Of a DNA stretch of 64,000 nucleotides, positions 1 to 7,522 are shown piece after piece (the first letter of the stretch is position 1; every line of letters begins with the position of its first letter). Origin of the DNA: JANWXD01 sp037446115 (GTDB lineage: Bacteria > Acidobacteriota > Terriglobia > Bryobacterales > Bryobacteraceae); contig JBBIJF010000004.1 of NCBI GenBank assembly GCA_037446115.1, positions 133,558 to 197,557 of the forward strand, given 5' to 3'. Made by a program: the position numbers and the translations under genes. The notes under the pieces were generated by a model. It saw only the letters and a program-made list of their open reading frames with translations. It was not told where the DNA came from and made no database searches.

Positions 1-2033
1 GGAGCCACCAGAAAGGTCGAATCGTACTCGGGCTGCGCCTGCTCGCGCCAGAACTCCACCACGCGGTTGATCTCCCGCTCCGTCACCAGCGCACCGTGTA
101 CCCGCACGAGTCGCGAGGAGCCCGGCGGCAGAAACAGCATGTCGCCTTTGCCCAATAAGTGCTCGGCCCCCATGACGTCCAGAATGGTCCGCGAGTCCAC
201 ACGAGTGGCTACGCGGAAGCTGATCCGCGCCGGGAAATTCGCCTTGATCAGCCCCGTGATCACGTCCACGCTGGGTCGCTGTGTGGCCAGCACCAGGTGC
301 ATGCCTACGGCCCGCGCCATCTGGGCCAGGCGCGTTACGGACTCTTCCACATTGCCGCGCTCGACCATCATCAGATCCGCCAGCTCGTCAATCAGGATGA
401 CGATGTAGGGCAGCGGTTCCAGCTCTTCCGGGGCCACTTCCTCGCCGGCCGCAATGCTCCGGGGCTCCGCCTGAAGCTGGCGCACCTTGCGGTTGAACTG
501 CTCGATGTTACGCACTCCCTGCGAGGCCAGCAGCCGCAGCCGCCGGTCCATTTCCAGCACGGCGTTGCGCAGCGCATTGGTCGCCTTCTTGGGATCCGTG
601 ATCACCGGGGTCAGCAGGTGCGGAATGCCCTCGTACAATCCGAGCTCCAGCCGTTTGGGATCCACCAGAATCATCCGCACCTCCTCCGGCGTGGACTTGA
701 ACAGGATCGCCATGATCATGGAGTTGAGCATCACGCTCTTGCCGGAACCCGTGGACCCGGCAATCAGCAGGTGCGGCATGCTCTCGAGCGCGGCCACCTT
801 GATCCGCCCGTTGATGTCCTTGCCGAGGGGAATCGTCAAGCGCGAAGGTGCGTTCTGAAATTCCTCGGATTCCAGGATTTGCCGCAGTCCGATGACTTCG
901 CGGCGAGTGTTGGGCACTTCGATGCCCACCGTCGGTTTGCCGGGAATGCGTTCGATCAGGATGGATTCGGCTTGCAAGCCGAGACACAGGTCCTCGGTCA
1001 GCGTCGTGATGCGGCTGTATTTGATCCCCGCTTCGGGTTTGAACTCGAAGGTGGTGACCACGGGGCCCGGGTTGATCTGCACCACATTGCCGAAGACGTT
1101 GAACTCTTCGAACTTGGCCTTGATCCGCGCCGCCGTCTCTTTGAGCTCCTGCTCATCGTACGGGCTGCGCCCCGGGGTTTCGTTCAACAGCTCTGTCGAG
1201 GGAAGCTGGAATTCGCGCCGCCGCGCCGGCGTGCGGTGAACCATCTCCGGCGCCTCGGGTTCCATCACCGGTTCCGGGCGGACCTCCCGGCGCTCGGGCG
1301 GCATGTCCTCGAGCGTGCGGATCGGGATATCCGGCGGCGCGGGGGGAGGGTCGGCCGGCTCTGCGGCGGCTTGCGGCTCCGTCGGAGCCGTCCCGCCTCG
1401 CCGCGCCCGGGCGGCCTCGCGTTTTGCTGCGCGCCGCTTCCGGCTCGCCTCGCGCCAGCGGCGCCAGCCCCGAGCCAACGGAGCGAACAGGCTCAGCGGT
1501 CCCCTCAGCCATGCCGCGGCTTTGGCCAGGCTGAAGCTCGACAGCAGATAAAGCGACAGCACCAGACCGGTCGCGGTCACGACGATTGCCCCGGTGACGT
1601 TCATGGCGTCCCGGAGCCGTTCCGCCAGGAGCAGCCCGGCCAGCCCGCCGGCCCGGACCGTGCCGCCGAACAGTCGCCATTCGGGAGCAAGACCCAGTGC
1701 GCCGCACAGGCTTGCCACAAACAGCGCGGCGCCGCACAACCGCACCAGCGGTTCGCTCAGGCTCTCCGAACGAAGCCACTTCCAGGCCAGCGCAAACAGC
1801 AGCACCGGGAACACAAACGCCGCAGCGCCGAAGCCCTGCAGCGCCAGATCGGCGACGTGCGCCCCCAGGCGGCCGATCAGATTCCGTGGCGCCCCTCCCG
1901 CAGCGGTGTTCCACGAGGGATCCTCCGCATGGAAGGAGACCAGACTCAGCCAGAAGAGAATGCCCGCGGCCAGATACAGAAATCCCGCGGCCTCGTTGAG
2001 CCGCGGCCGTTGCGTCGGTGACAGAATGCTCAT
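1..2033 (-). CDS. ftsK: DNA translocase FtsK/SpoIIIE (3' end cut by window edge)
   Basis: This is a septal double-stranded DNA pump that couples chromosome segregation to division. About 677 codons are visible from the ATG at 2033 and no stop is reached before position 1. The N-terminus has about four hydrophobic segments (GFLYLAAGILFWLSLVSF is the first). A Pro/Ala/Arg-rich linker follows, then the alpha/beta motor. Walker A (AGSTGSGKSVMLNSM) lies near residue 425 and Walker B (VILIDELADLMM) near 547. The sequence LATQRPSVDVITGLIKANFPARI is the typical FtsK region after Walker B (first residues only: LATQRPSVDVITG). The DNA-reading gamma domain should lie beyond the left edge. The start is 6 nt after the uppP stop, so the two are probably co-transcribed. 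Identification is very secure. Confidence 0.95.
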   Translation of the reverse strand, partial: MSILSPTQRPRLNEAAGFLYLAAGILFWLSLVSFHAEDPSWNTAAGGAPRNLIGRLGAHVADLALQGFGAAAFVFPVLLFALAWKWLRSESLSEPLVRLCGAALFVASLCGALGLAPEWRLFGGTVRAGGLAGLLLAERLRDAMNVTGAIVVTATGLVLSLYLLSSFSLAKAAAWLRGPLSLFAPLARGWRRWREASRKRRAAKREAARARRGGTAPTEPQAAAEPADPPPAPPDIPIRTLEDMPPERREVRPEPVMEPEAPEMVHRTPARRREFQLPSTELLNETPGRSPYDEQELKETAARIKAKFEEFNVFGNVVQINPGPVVTTFEFKPEAGIKYSRITTLTEDLCLGLQAESILIERIPGKPTVGIEVPNTRREVIGLRQILESEEFQNAPSRLTIPLGKDINGRIKVAALESMPHLLIAGSTGSGKSVMLNSMIMAILFKSTPEEVRMILVDPKRLELGLYEGIPHLLTPVITDPKKATNALRNAVLEMDRRLRLLASQGVRNIEQFNRKVRQLQAEPRSIAAGEEVAPEELEPLPYIVILIDELADLMMVERGNVEESVTRLAQMARAVGMHLVLATQRPSVDVITGLIKANFPARISFRVATRVDSRTILDVMGAEHLLGKGDMLFLPPGSSRLVRVHGALVTEREINRVVEFWREQAQPEYDSTFLVA

Positions 2034-2039
2034 CCCGCG

Positions 2040-2864
2040 TTAACCGCGGAAGAAAAGAGCCAGAGCGATGACTATGATACCAAAGACCACGCGATAGTAC
2101 ACAAAAAGCTTTAACGTGTGCTCCCGGAGGTAGCGCAGCAGGAAACCGATGGCCAGACATCCGGTCAGCGCGCTGAGGCCCACGCCCAGGCCGAACGCCA
2201 GGCGCATCTGCGGCGCTATGCCTCCGTGGCGGTAGAGGTCCCAGGCGGCGTCGGCGGCCGCGGCCGCCACGGCGGGCGTCGAGAGCAGAAACGAAAAACG
2301 CGCCGCCGCAGGGCGCTCGATTCCGCAAAGCAACGCCGCCACGATCGTAATCCCGCTTCGCGATGTGCCGGGCACGAGCGCCAGCGCCTGGGCCGTTCCA
2401 ATGAGCATGGCGTCCGCAAAGGTGATGTCGCCGAGCGTCTTGCGCCGCCGCCCGACGCGCTCTGCCACCAGCATGAGGATTCCCACGGCCACCAGCATGC
2501 AGCCGATCAGAACGCGGTTGTGGCGCCAGGCATTCTCTGCCAGATCCTTCACCGCGAGGCCCGCCAGGCCCACCGGGATCGTGGCCGCCAGAATCAGCCA
2601 CAGCAGCCGCGGGTTGCGCGCCAGCTCGGGATCGCGGTTGCCGCGCGCGCCCAGCCCGTGCGCCGCGATCTCGACCCAGTCGCGCCAGAAATACAGCAGC
2701 ACCGCCGCCAGCGTGCCGAAATGCAGCGCAATGTCGAACACGAGCGTCTGATCCTGCCATCCGAGCAGCCACGGCGCCAGCGCCAGATGCGCCGAACTGC
2801 TGATCGGCAAAAACTCCGTGACGCCCTGCACCAACGCCAGGATCACGGCCTGATGGAGGGGCAT
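2040..2864 (-). CDS. uppP: Undecaprenyl-diphosphatase UppP (BacA family)
   Basis: An integral membrane phosphatase that recycles undecaprenyl pyrophosphate to the monophosphate carrier used for peptidoglycan and glycan export. The 274-residue length matches the family. Both family signatures are present: GVTEFLPISSSAHL at residues 14-27 (catalytic Glu/Ser region) and PGTSRSG at 165-171 (phosphate-binding Arg). Several hydrophobic helices span the rest, ending in a hydrophobic helix and a short FFRG tail. It is divergent from pyruvate kinase with only 26 bp between the starts and lies directly upstream of ftsK, giving a small envelope/division operon. Confidence 0.95.
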   Translation of the reverse strand: MPLHQAVILALVQGVTEFLPISSSAHLALAPWLLGWQDQTLVFDIALHFGTLAAVLLYFWRDWVEIAAHGLGARGNRDPELARNPRLLWLILAATIPVGLAGLAVKDLAENAWRHNRVLIGCMLVAVGILMLVAERVGRRRKTLGDITFADAMLIGTAQALALVPGTSRSGITIVAALLCGIERPAAARFSFLLSTPAVAAAAADAAWDLYRHGGIAPQMRLAFGLGVGLSALTGCLAIGFLLRYLREHTLKLFVYYRVVFGIIVIALALFFRG

Positions 2865-2890
2865 AATGACAAGTTAGCCATCGTAGCAGA

Positions 2891-4312
2891 ATGCGCAACA
2901 CCAAGATCGTGGCCACGCTGGGCCCGGCAAGCGACACGCCCGAACAGATCCGCCGTTTGATCCAGGCGGGAGCCGACGTCTTCCGGCTCAACGCATCGCA
3001 CGGCACCCTCGAGGAGCACCGCCGGCGCGCAGCCGCAGTCCGACAAGTCGCCTCGTCTGTCGGCGTGCATGCCGGCGTGCTGCTGGATCTCCAGGGGCCG
3101 AAAATCCGTTTGGGCGAGTTTGAAGGCGGCCTCTGCCGGCTCGAAACCGGCGCGCGCTTCACCCTTACGACCGAGCCCGTGGTGGGCAATGCGGAACGGG
3201 CCTCAACCAGCTACCCGTTGCTGCCCCGTGAGGTGCGCCCCGGCGACCGGATCCTGCTTGCAGACGGCGCCGTCGAGCTGCGGGTGCTCTCAACCGCCCC
3301 CCATTCTGTGTACACGGAGGTAGTGAGCGGCGGCCTCGTTGGCGACCGCAAAGGCGTCAATCTGCCGCGCGTGCCCTTGAGCCTGCCTTCGCTGACCCCG
3401 AAGGATCTCGCGGATCTGGAGCTGGCGCGGGATCCGGGTGTGGACATCGTGGCGCTATCCTTCGTCCGCCGCCCCGAGGACGTGCGCTCGCTACGCGAGG
3501 AACTCGAGCAGCGCGGTCTCGACCTGCCCGTGGTCGCCAAGATCGAGAAACCCGAGGCTTGGGACAATCTCGAAGCGATTCTCGCCGAAGCCCACGGCGT
3601 CATGGTGGCGCGCGGCGACCTGGGTGTCGAGATGGAGCTCGAAAAAGTCCCCTTTATCCAGAAGGCCATCATCGAACGGGCCCGCGCCCGAGGGCGCTAT
3701 GTCATTACGGCCACACAAATGCTCGAATCCATGGTGGAGAACCCGCTGCCGACGCGCGCCGAAGTCAGTGACGTCGCTAACGCCATCTACGACGGCACCG
3801 ATGCGCTGATGCTTTCCGCCGAAACTTCCGTCGGCAAGTATCCCGTGGAGGCCGTGCGCATGATGGCGCGCATTGCGGCGGAAACGGATTTTGCCGTGAG
3901 CACGCGCGGGCTCCAGGAACCGCCCCACGGCCCCAATCCCCCCTACGCCGAAATCGTCGCCGACGCAGCCCACGAGGCGGCGCATGACGCCCACGTGGCC
4001 GCAATCGTCGTGTTCACCGCCACAGGCTTCAGCGCCCGCCTGATTGCCCGCTACCGCCCGGGCGTGCCGATCTACGCCTTCACCCCCAGCGAAGCCGTGG
4101 CGCGCCGGCTCTCCCCCGTCTACGGCGTTCGGCCCATCCTGGCGCCGGACGTGCCCTCAACCGACGATATGCTGGCCTTGATGGATCGCGTCCTCGTCGA
4201 ACGCAACCTCGTGCAGCCCGGCGACGGCGTGGTGTTTGTGGCCGGACAGCCCATCGGGCGGGCCGGCAGCACCAACCTGCTCAAACTGCACCGCATCGGC
4301 GAGCTCCGTTAG
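2891..4312 (+). CDS. pyk: Pyruvate kinase
   Basis: Catalyses phosphoenolpyruvate plus ADP to pyruvate plus ATP, the last glycolytic step, in the cytoplasm. The 473 residues form a standard bacterial pyruvate kinase. Visible motifs are the N-terminal FRLNASHG (31-38) and LLDLQGPKIR. The catalytic signature VVAKIEKPEAWDN has Lys217 and the metal ligand Glu219. MVARGDLGVEME follows, then TATQMLESM and DGTDALMLSAETSVGKYP. The C-terminal allosteric domain is complete (VVFTATGFSARLIARYRPG). The gene begins 26 bp from the divergent uppP start, so any promoter must overlap that gene. It is followed by the triple-RidA gene after 33 bp, but a TAGAAT element lies between them, so the second gene may have its own promoter. 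Confidence 0.96.
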   Translation: MRNTKIVATLGPASDTPEQIRRLIQAGADVFRLNASHGTLEEHRRRAAAVRQVASSVGVHAGVLLDLQGPKIRLGEFEGGLCRLETGARFTLTTEPVVGNAERASTSYPLLPREVRPGDRILLADGAVELRVLSTAPHSVYTEVVSGGLVGDRKGVNLPRVPLSLPSLTPKDLADLELARDPGVDIVALSFVRRPEDVRSLREELEQRGLDLPVVAKIEKPEAWDNLEAILAEAHGVMVARGDLGVEMELEKVPFIQKAIIERARARGRYVITATQMLESMVENPLPTRAEVSDVANAIYDGTDALMLSAETSVGKYPVEAVRMMARIAAETDFAVSTRGLQEPPHGPNPPYAEIVADAAHEAAHDAHVAAIVVFTATGFSARLIARYRPGVPIYAFTPSEAVARRLSPVYGVRPILAPDVPSTDDMLALMDRVLVERNLVQPGDGVVFVAGQPIGRAGSTNLLKLHRIGELR

Positions 4313-4345
4313 AATGCCTGCTTCGGAAGGGAGGCACACGACGGC

Positions 4346-5503
4346 ATGAGTCTCGGCAAGATCGCGACGGTCGCGCTCCTGGCGGCGGCCCTGGCTGCGG
4401 CCGACAAGCGCGTGGTATTTCCGGAGGGCGCAAAGCCGGTGGGCCCCTACAGCCCGGGCATCCTCGCCGGAGGGTTCCTCTACGTTTCCGGACAGGGGGC
4501 CCGCGACCATGCGGGACGCTTGCCCGCAACCTTCGAGGCGCAGGCACGCCAGTGCCTGGCCAACGTCAAGTCGGTCGTGGAAGCGGCGGGGCTGACGATG
4601 GAACACGTGGTCTACAGCCACGTCTATTTGAGCGATCTGGCCAACCAGGCCGTTTTGGAAGACTTGTGGCGCGAGTATTTCCCCTCGAGGCCTCCGGCGC
4701 GAGCGGTAGTCGGCGTGGCGCGAATGCCCACCGATACCCCCATCGAGATCAACGCGGTGGCCGTAGAAGCTCTGGGTGAGAAAAAGTGGATCGCCGAAGG
4801 CGTCGTGGAAGCCCGCGGCCGCGTCTTTGTCGGCGAGCAGCTCGGCTCGGGGCCGCGGGCGGTCCGCGACGCGCTGGAGTCGCTCGGTCGCGCGCTGGCG
4901 CTGGCCGGCCTCGATTTCCGCCATCTGGTCTTCGTCAACCCGTATTTGACCGCGGCTGTCTCGGTGGAGGAAATGAACCGCCATTATGCTCCCCGCTTCG
5001 AGTTCGGCAATACGCCCGCTCGCGCCACGATCCGCCTCACCGGGCTGCCCGGCGGCGCCTCAGTGAGCTTCACCGGCGTCGCCGTGCGGGCTCTGGCGGC
5101 GCGCCGGGCCGTGCGTCCCAAAAACATGCGGCCGAGCCCCACGGCCAGTCCCTGCGTATTTGCGGGACAGACGCTGTACTGCTCGGCGAAATCCGGGTTC
5201 ATCCCGGGCCCGAACGGCGGGATTTTCGCCGGCGACGTGGAGCTTCAGCTCCGCCAGGTCATGCGCAATCTCCTGGACGGACTCGAAGAAGCCGGGCTGG
5301 ACTTTTCCCACGTCGTGGCTGCCAACGTCTACCTGGATGACATCAACGACTTTGCGAAGATGAACCGGATCTACGCCCTCTACTTCAAGGAAGCTCCGCC
5401 CGCGCGCACCACGGTGCAGCCGGCGCCCCCGGTCGAGCGCAAACCGGATGCGGAGGGTCGCTGGCCCAAGCTGGTGGAAATCTCGCTCATCGCGGTGAAA
5501 TAG
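4346..5503 (+). CDS. Exported protein with three tandem RidA/YjgF domains
   Basis: RidA proteins hydrolyse reactive enamine/imine intermediates and normally work as homotrimers of about 130-residue subunits. Here 385 residues hold a signal peptide (KIATVALLAAALAAADK, residues 5-21) and three successive RidA-like repeats, at about 22-142, 145-250 and 262-385. Each ends in a related beta-strand (IEINAVAV, VSFTGVAV, LVEISLIAV). Repeat 1 keeps the active-site-type Arg (Arg126 in VARMPTD). Repeat 2 has Gly233 at that place (LTGLPGG) and repeat 3 is divergent (VQPAPPVERKP). The start is supported by GGGAGG 11 nt upstream, and TAGAAT at 4311 is a plausible -10. The 3' end overlaps the convergent amidohydrolase gene by 17 bp. 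The pseudo-trimer role is inferred. Confidence 0.85.
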   Translation: MSLGKIATVALLAAALAAADKRVVFPEGAKPVGPYSPGILAGGFLYVSGQGARDHAGRLPATFEAQARQCLANVKSVVEAAGLTMEHVVYSHVYLSDLANQAVLEDLWREYFPSRPPARAVVGVARMPTDTPIEINAVAVEALGEKKWIAEGVVEARGRVFVGEQLGSGPRAVRDALESLGRALALAGLDFRHLVFVNPYLTAAVSVEEMNRHYAPRFEFGNTPARATIRLTGLPGGASVSFTGVAVRALAARRAVRPKNMRPSPTASPCVFAGQTLYCSAKSGFIPGPNGGIFAGDVELQLRQVMRNLLDGLEEAGLDFSHVVAANVYLDDINDFAKMNRIYALYFKEAPPARTTVQPAPPVERKPDAEGRWPKLVEISLIAVK

Positions 5504-7109
5504 ATCCCGCTTCCTCGCGCGGCTTCTCCGGCGAATAACCCGGCCCGTAGAGCACGCGGCCCGGTCGTTCCTTCGTCAAGACGCCGTCGAGCAGCACCGC
5601 CTTGCCGTTCACAAGTACGTGCCGCACGCCGACTGCATATTGATGCGGCTCCTGAAACGTTGCACGGTCGGCCACGGCCTCCGGATCGAGCAGCGCGACG
5701 TCCGCTTTCATGCCCGGCCGCAGCAGCCCGCGGTCCCAGAGCCCGAGCCGTGCCGCGGGCAAAGAGGACATGCGCCGTACCGCTTCCTCCAGGCGCAGCA
5801 GTTTACGTTCCCTCACGTAGCGCGCCAGCACGCGGGCAAATGTTCCGTAGCTCCTCGGATGCGGCGCACCGCGCCCGAAAGCGGGGATCTCGCCGTCGGA
5901 GGCCACCATGGTAAACGGCGCCTGCAAGACGCGTTCCACGTCCGCCTCACTGACGGAGTGATAGACCGCCGAGCAACCGCCTTCCATCTGGATCTCGAAA
6001 ACGGTCTCAGCCGCCGTCTCTGCCGTGACCGTCCGCCCGCGCTCCCGGGTGATGCGGGCCAGATCCTTGCCGGCCAGGCTGGGATCGAAGCCGCAGTACG
6101 CCATGACGACGTTGGCCGGGTCCCCGGCGCCGCGGTCGTGCAAAATCCGATACGCCACTTCCTTCCGGATCCGCTCGCGCAACGCCGGATCCCGCAGGCG
6201 TTTCACCAGTTCCGCCTGTCCTCCTTCCTGCGCCCACTGGGGAAACAGCGCCGCCGTCCCGGTGCTCGTGGCGGTGTACGGATACTGATCCACGGTCACG
6301 TCCACACCCCGCGTGCGGGCCTCCTCAACCAGGCGCAGCGTTTCGGCGCTCTTGCCCCAGTTGGCCCGCCCGATGATCTTGTGATGCGTGACCTGGACAG
6401 GCAGTTTTGCCTCTTCGCCGATCCGGATGGTCTCTTTCACACTCTCCACGACGTTTGCAGCCTCGTCACGGATGTGCGCGATGTAGATCCCGCCGAAACG
6501 GGCGGCGGCGCGCGCCAGCGCGATGATTTCCTCGGTAGGTGTATAGTTCCCCGGGACGTAGAACAGACCCGCCGACAGCCCGAAGGCCCCTTCTCGCATC
6601 GCCTGCTCGACCAGGGCTTCCATCTTCCGGATTTCTTCCGGAGTCGCTCTCCGGTTTTCCAAACCCAGCACCCGGCTCCGGATCGTGCCCTGCCCGACGA
6701 ACATGCCGAAATTCACGGCGATCGGCGTCCGGCGAAGCTTCTCCAGAAAATCACCGACCGGCAGGGGAGAACTGCCGTCCGGTCCCTCGATGATCGTGGT
6801 GACTCCTTGGCGGATATAGTTTTCCGCCGCCGGCTGCTCAAAAATTCCCCGGCGGCCGTGGCTGTGGATGTCTATGAATCCAGGGACCGCAGTGAGCCCC
6901 CGGGCTTGGACCTCGACTCCCGCGGTGCGGCCGTCAAGTTTCCCGATCGCGGAGATCGTATCCCCGCGAATCCCGATATCAGCCACAAACCACGGGTTCC
7001 CCGACCCGTCCGCGATCCGCGCCCCCCGAACTAACACATCAAAATCGGCGGCTGCGGCAAGCCAGGCGGCAAGGGCTGGCAGCAAAATCAGGCGGCAGGC
7101 GAACGACAT
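5487..7109 (-). CDS. Exported N-acyl-D-amino-acid deacylase (D-aminoacylase) family amidohydrolase
   Basis: A metal-dependent amidohydrolase predicted to deacylate N-acyl-D-amino acids or related D-configured substrates. The protein has 540 residues. An N-terminal signal peptide (LILLPALAAWLAAAADF) sends it out of the cytoplasm. The core starts with the small beta domain (DVLVRGARIADGSGNP). Next come the metal-binding HxH in FIDIHSHG (His82, His84), then AHIRDEA (His212), VTHHKIIG (His242) and the late Asp in MVASDGEIPAFG. The C-terminus closes the composite beta domain (RHVLVNGKAVLLDGVLT). The closest named family is D-aminoacylase; exact substrate is uncertain. Two 29-aa membrane ORFs sit upstream on the same strand. 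A TACAAT lies exactly 8 nt before the ATG. Confidence 0.88.
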   Translation of the reverse strand: MSFACRLILLPALAAWLAAAADFDVLVRGARIADGSGNPWFVADIGIRGDTISAIGKLDGRTAGVEVQARGLTAVPGFIDIHSHGRRGIFEQPAAENYIRQGVTTIIEGPDGSSPLPVGDFLEKLRRTPIAVNFGMFVGQGTIRSRVLGLENRRATPEEIRKMEALVEQAMREGAFGLSAGLFYVPGNYTPTEEIIALARAAARFGGIYIAHIRDEAANVVESVKETIRIGEEAKLPVQVTHHKIIGRANWGKSAETLRLVEEARTRGVDVTVDQYPYTATSTGTAALFPQWAQEGGQAELVKRLRDPALRERIRKEVAYRILHDRGAGDPANVVMAYCGFDPSLAGKDLARITRERGRTVTAETAAETVFEIQMEGGCSAVYHSVSEADVERVLQAPFTMVASDGEIPAFGRGAPHPRSYGTFARVLARYVRERKLLRLEEAVRRMSSLPAARLGLWDRGLLRPGMKADVALLDPEAVADRATFQEPHQYAVGVRHVLVNGKAVLLDGVLTKERPGRVLYGPGYSPEKPREEAGSISPR

Positions 7110-7117
7110 CCCGCCTT

Positions 7118-7123
7118 ATTGTA
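7118..7123 (-). promoter_or_regulatory. -10-like TACAAT 8 nt before amidohydrolase ATG
   Basis: On the minus strand TACAAT is followed by AAGGCGGG and then the ATG. A transcript starting about 7 nt downstream of this box would begin at or next to the start codon, so the mRNA could be leaderless. AAGGCGGG also resembles a weak ribosome binding site. No convincing -35 is seen. Confidence 0.4.
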
Positions 7124-7167
7124 TCCGCGATTGTGTAGAAATTCCCCTGAAGCTGTGTCCGACGTCC

Positions 7168-7257
7168 TCAGCGGCCCTCTTTGGGAGAGGACGAGAGCAT
7201 GGCGAAAAACAGCCCTAGAATCAACAGCGCCGTAATTGCCGAAGCGACCAACATCAT
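7168..7257 (-). CDS. 29-aa single-pass membrane microprotein B
   Basis: A 90-nt ORF (ATG at 7257, TGA at 7168-7170) encodes a 29-residue peptide: a short start, one hydrophobic helix and a polar tail. The core ITALLILGLFFAMLSSSPK is followed by EGR. It closely parallels the neighbouring 29-aa ORF at 7317-7406, whose core is ITALVVFGLLLSMFTSTPK. Both have identical length, the same ITAL start, a Gly-Leu in mid-helix, a Met near the end and a Ser-x-Pro-Lys-x-Gly tail. The ribosome binding site is weak (GGGG TTGGA before ATG). It lies between its paralogue and the amidohydrolase on the same strand. The function is unknown; I do not recognise a named family, though size and topology resemble small subunits such as KdpF or CydX. 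Confidence 0.65.
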   Translation of the reverse strand: MMLVASAITALLILGLFFAMLSSSPKEGR

Positions 7258-7316
7258 TCCAACCCCTGTGTCTCCCCTCGCTCTGCTTGCACGCACCCTG
7301 CCACTTCCCGCTCTCC

Positions 7317-7406
7317 TCAGCCGCCGGCTTTCGGCGTCGAAGTGAACATGGACAGGAGGAGGCCGAACACCACGAGCGCCGTGATCACGATGCTCAGCTC
7401 CAGCAT
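7317..7406 (-). CDS. 29-aa single-pass membrane microprotein A
   Basis: A 90-nt ORF (ATG at 7406, TGA at 7317-7319) with a strong Shine-Dalgarno sequence, GGGAGG, ending 5 nt before the ATG. The 29 residues begin MLELSIV, continue with a hydrophobic helix (ITALVVFGLLLSMFTSTPK) and end AGG. It is a paralogue of the ORF 59 bp downstream. Gene, spacing and tail motif are repeated, so this looks like a tandem duplication kept as coding sequence rather than chance. Its upstream side faces larA across 116 bp, which must hold divergent promoters. Membrane location is inferred from hydrophobicity; the partner is unknown. Confidence 0.72.
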   Translation of the reverse strand: MLELSIVITALVVFGLLLSMFTSTPKAGG

Positions 7407-7508
7407 GGCCGCCTCCCTACTTATTTGGTGCAGTACGCGCCTGGAATGTTTCAAAACTCCGCCAACTTTTTACGCCCATCTTATCGGCGGCGCCCGCGAG
7501 GATTTGAG

Positions 7509-7514
7509 TATGCT
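7509..7514 (+). promoter_or_regulatory. -10-like TATGCT 8 nt before larA ATG
   Basis: TATGCT is followed by GGACAGGT and the larA ATG at 7523. The spacing matches that seen before three other genes in this window. GGACAGG could also serve as a ribosome binding site, so both leaderless and leadered readings are possible. No clear -35 box is present 17 bp upstream. Confidence 0.35.
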
Positions 7515-7522
7515 GGACAGGT

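Noticed and set aside
159..2021. A 620-codon plus-strand ORF
   Set aside because: Antisense to ftsK and low-complexity Arg/Gln/His composition; no recognised domain.
1153..3189. A 678-codon minus-strand ORF
   Set aside because: It runs through ftsK, uppP and pyruvate kinase in a different frame; the real genes have clear family motifs.
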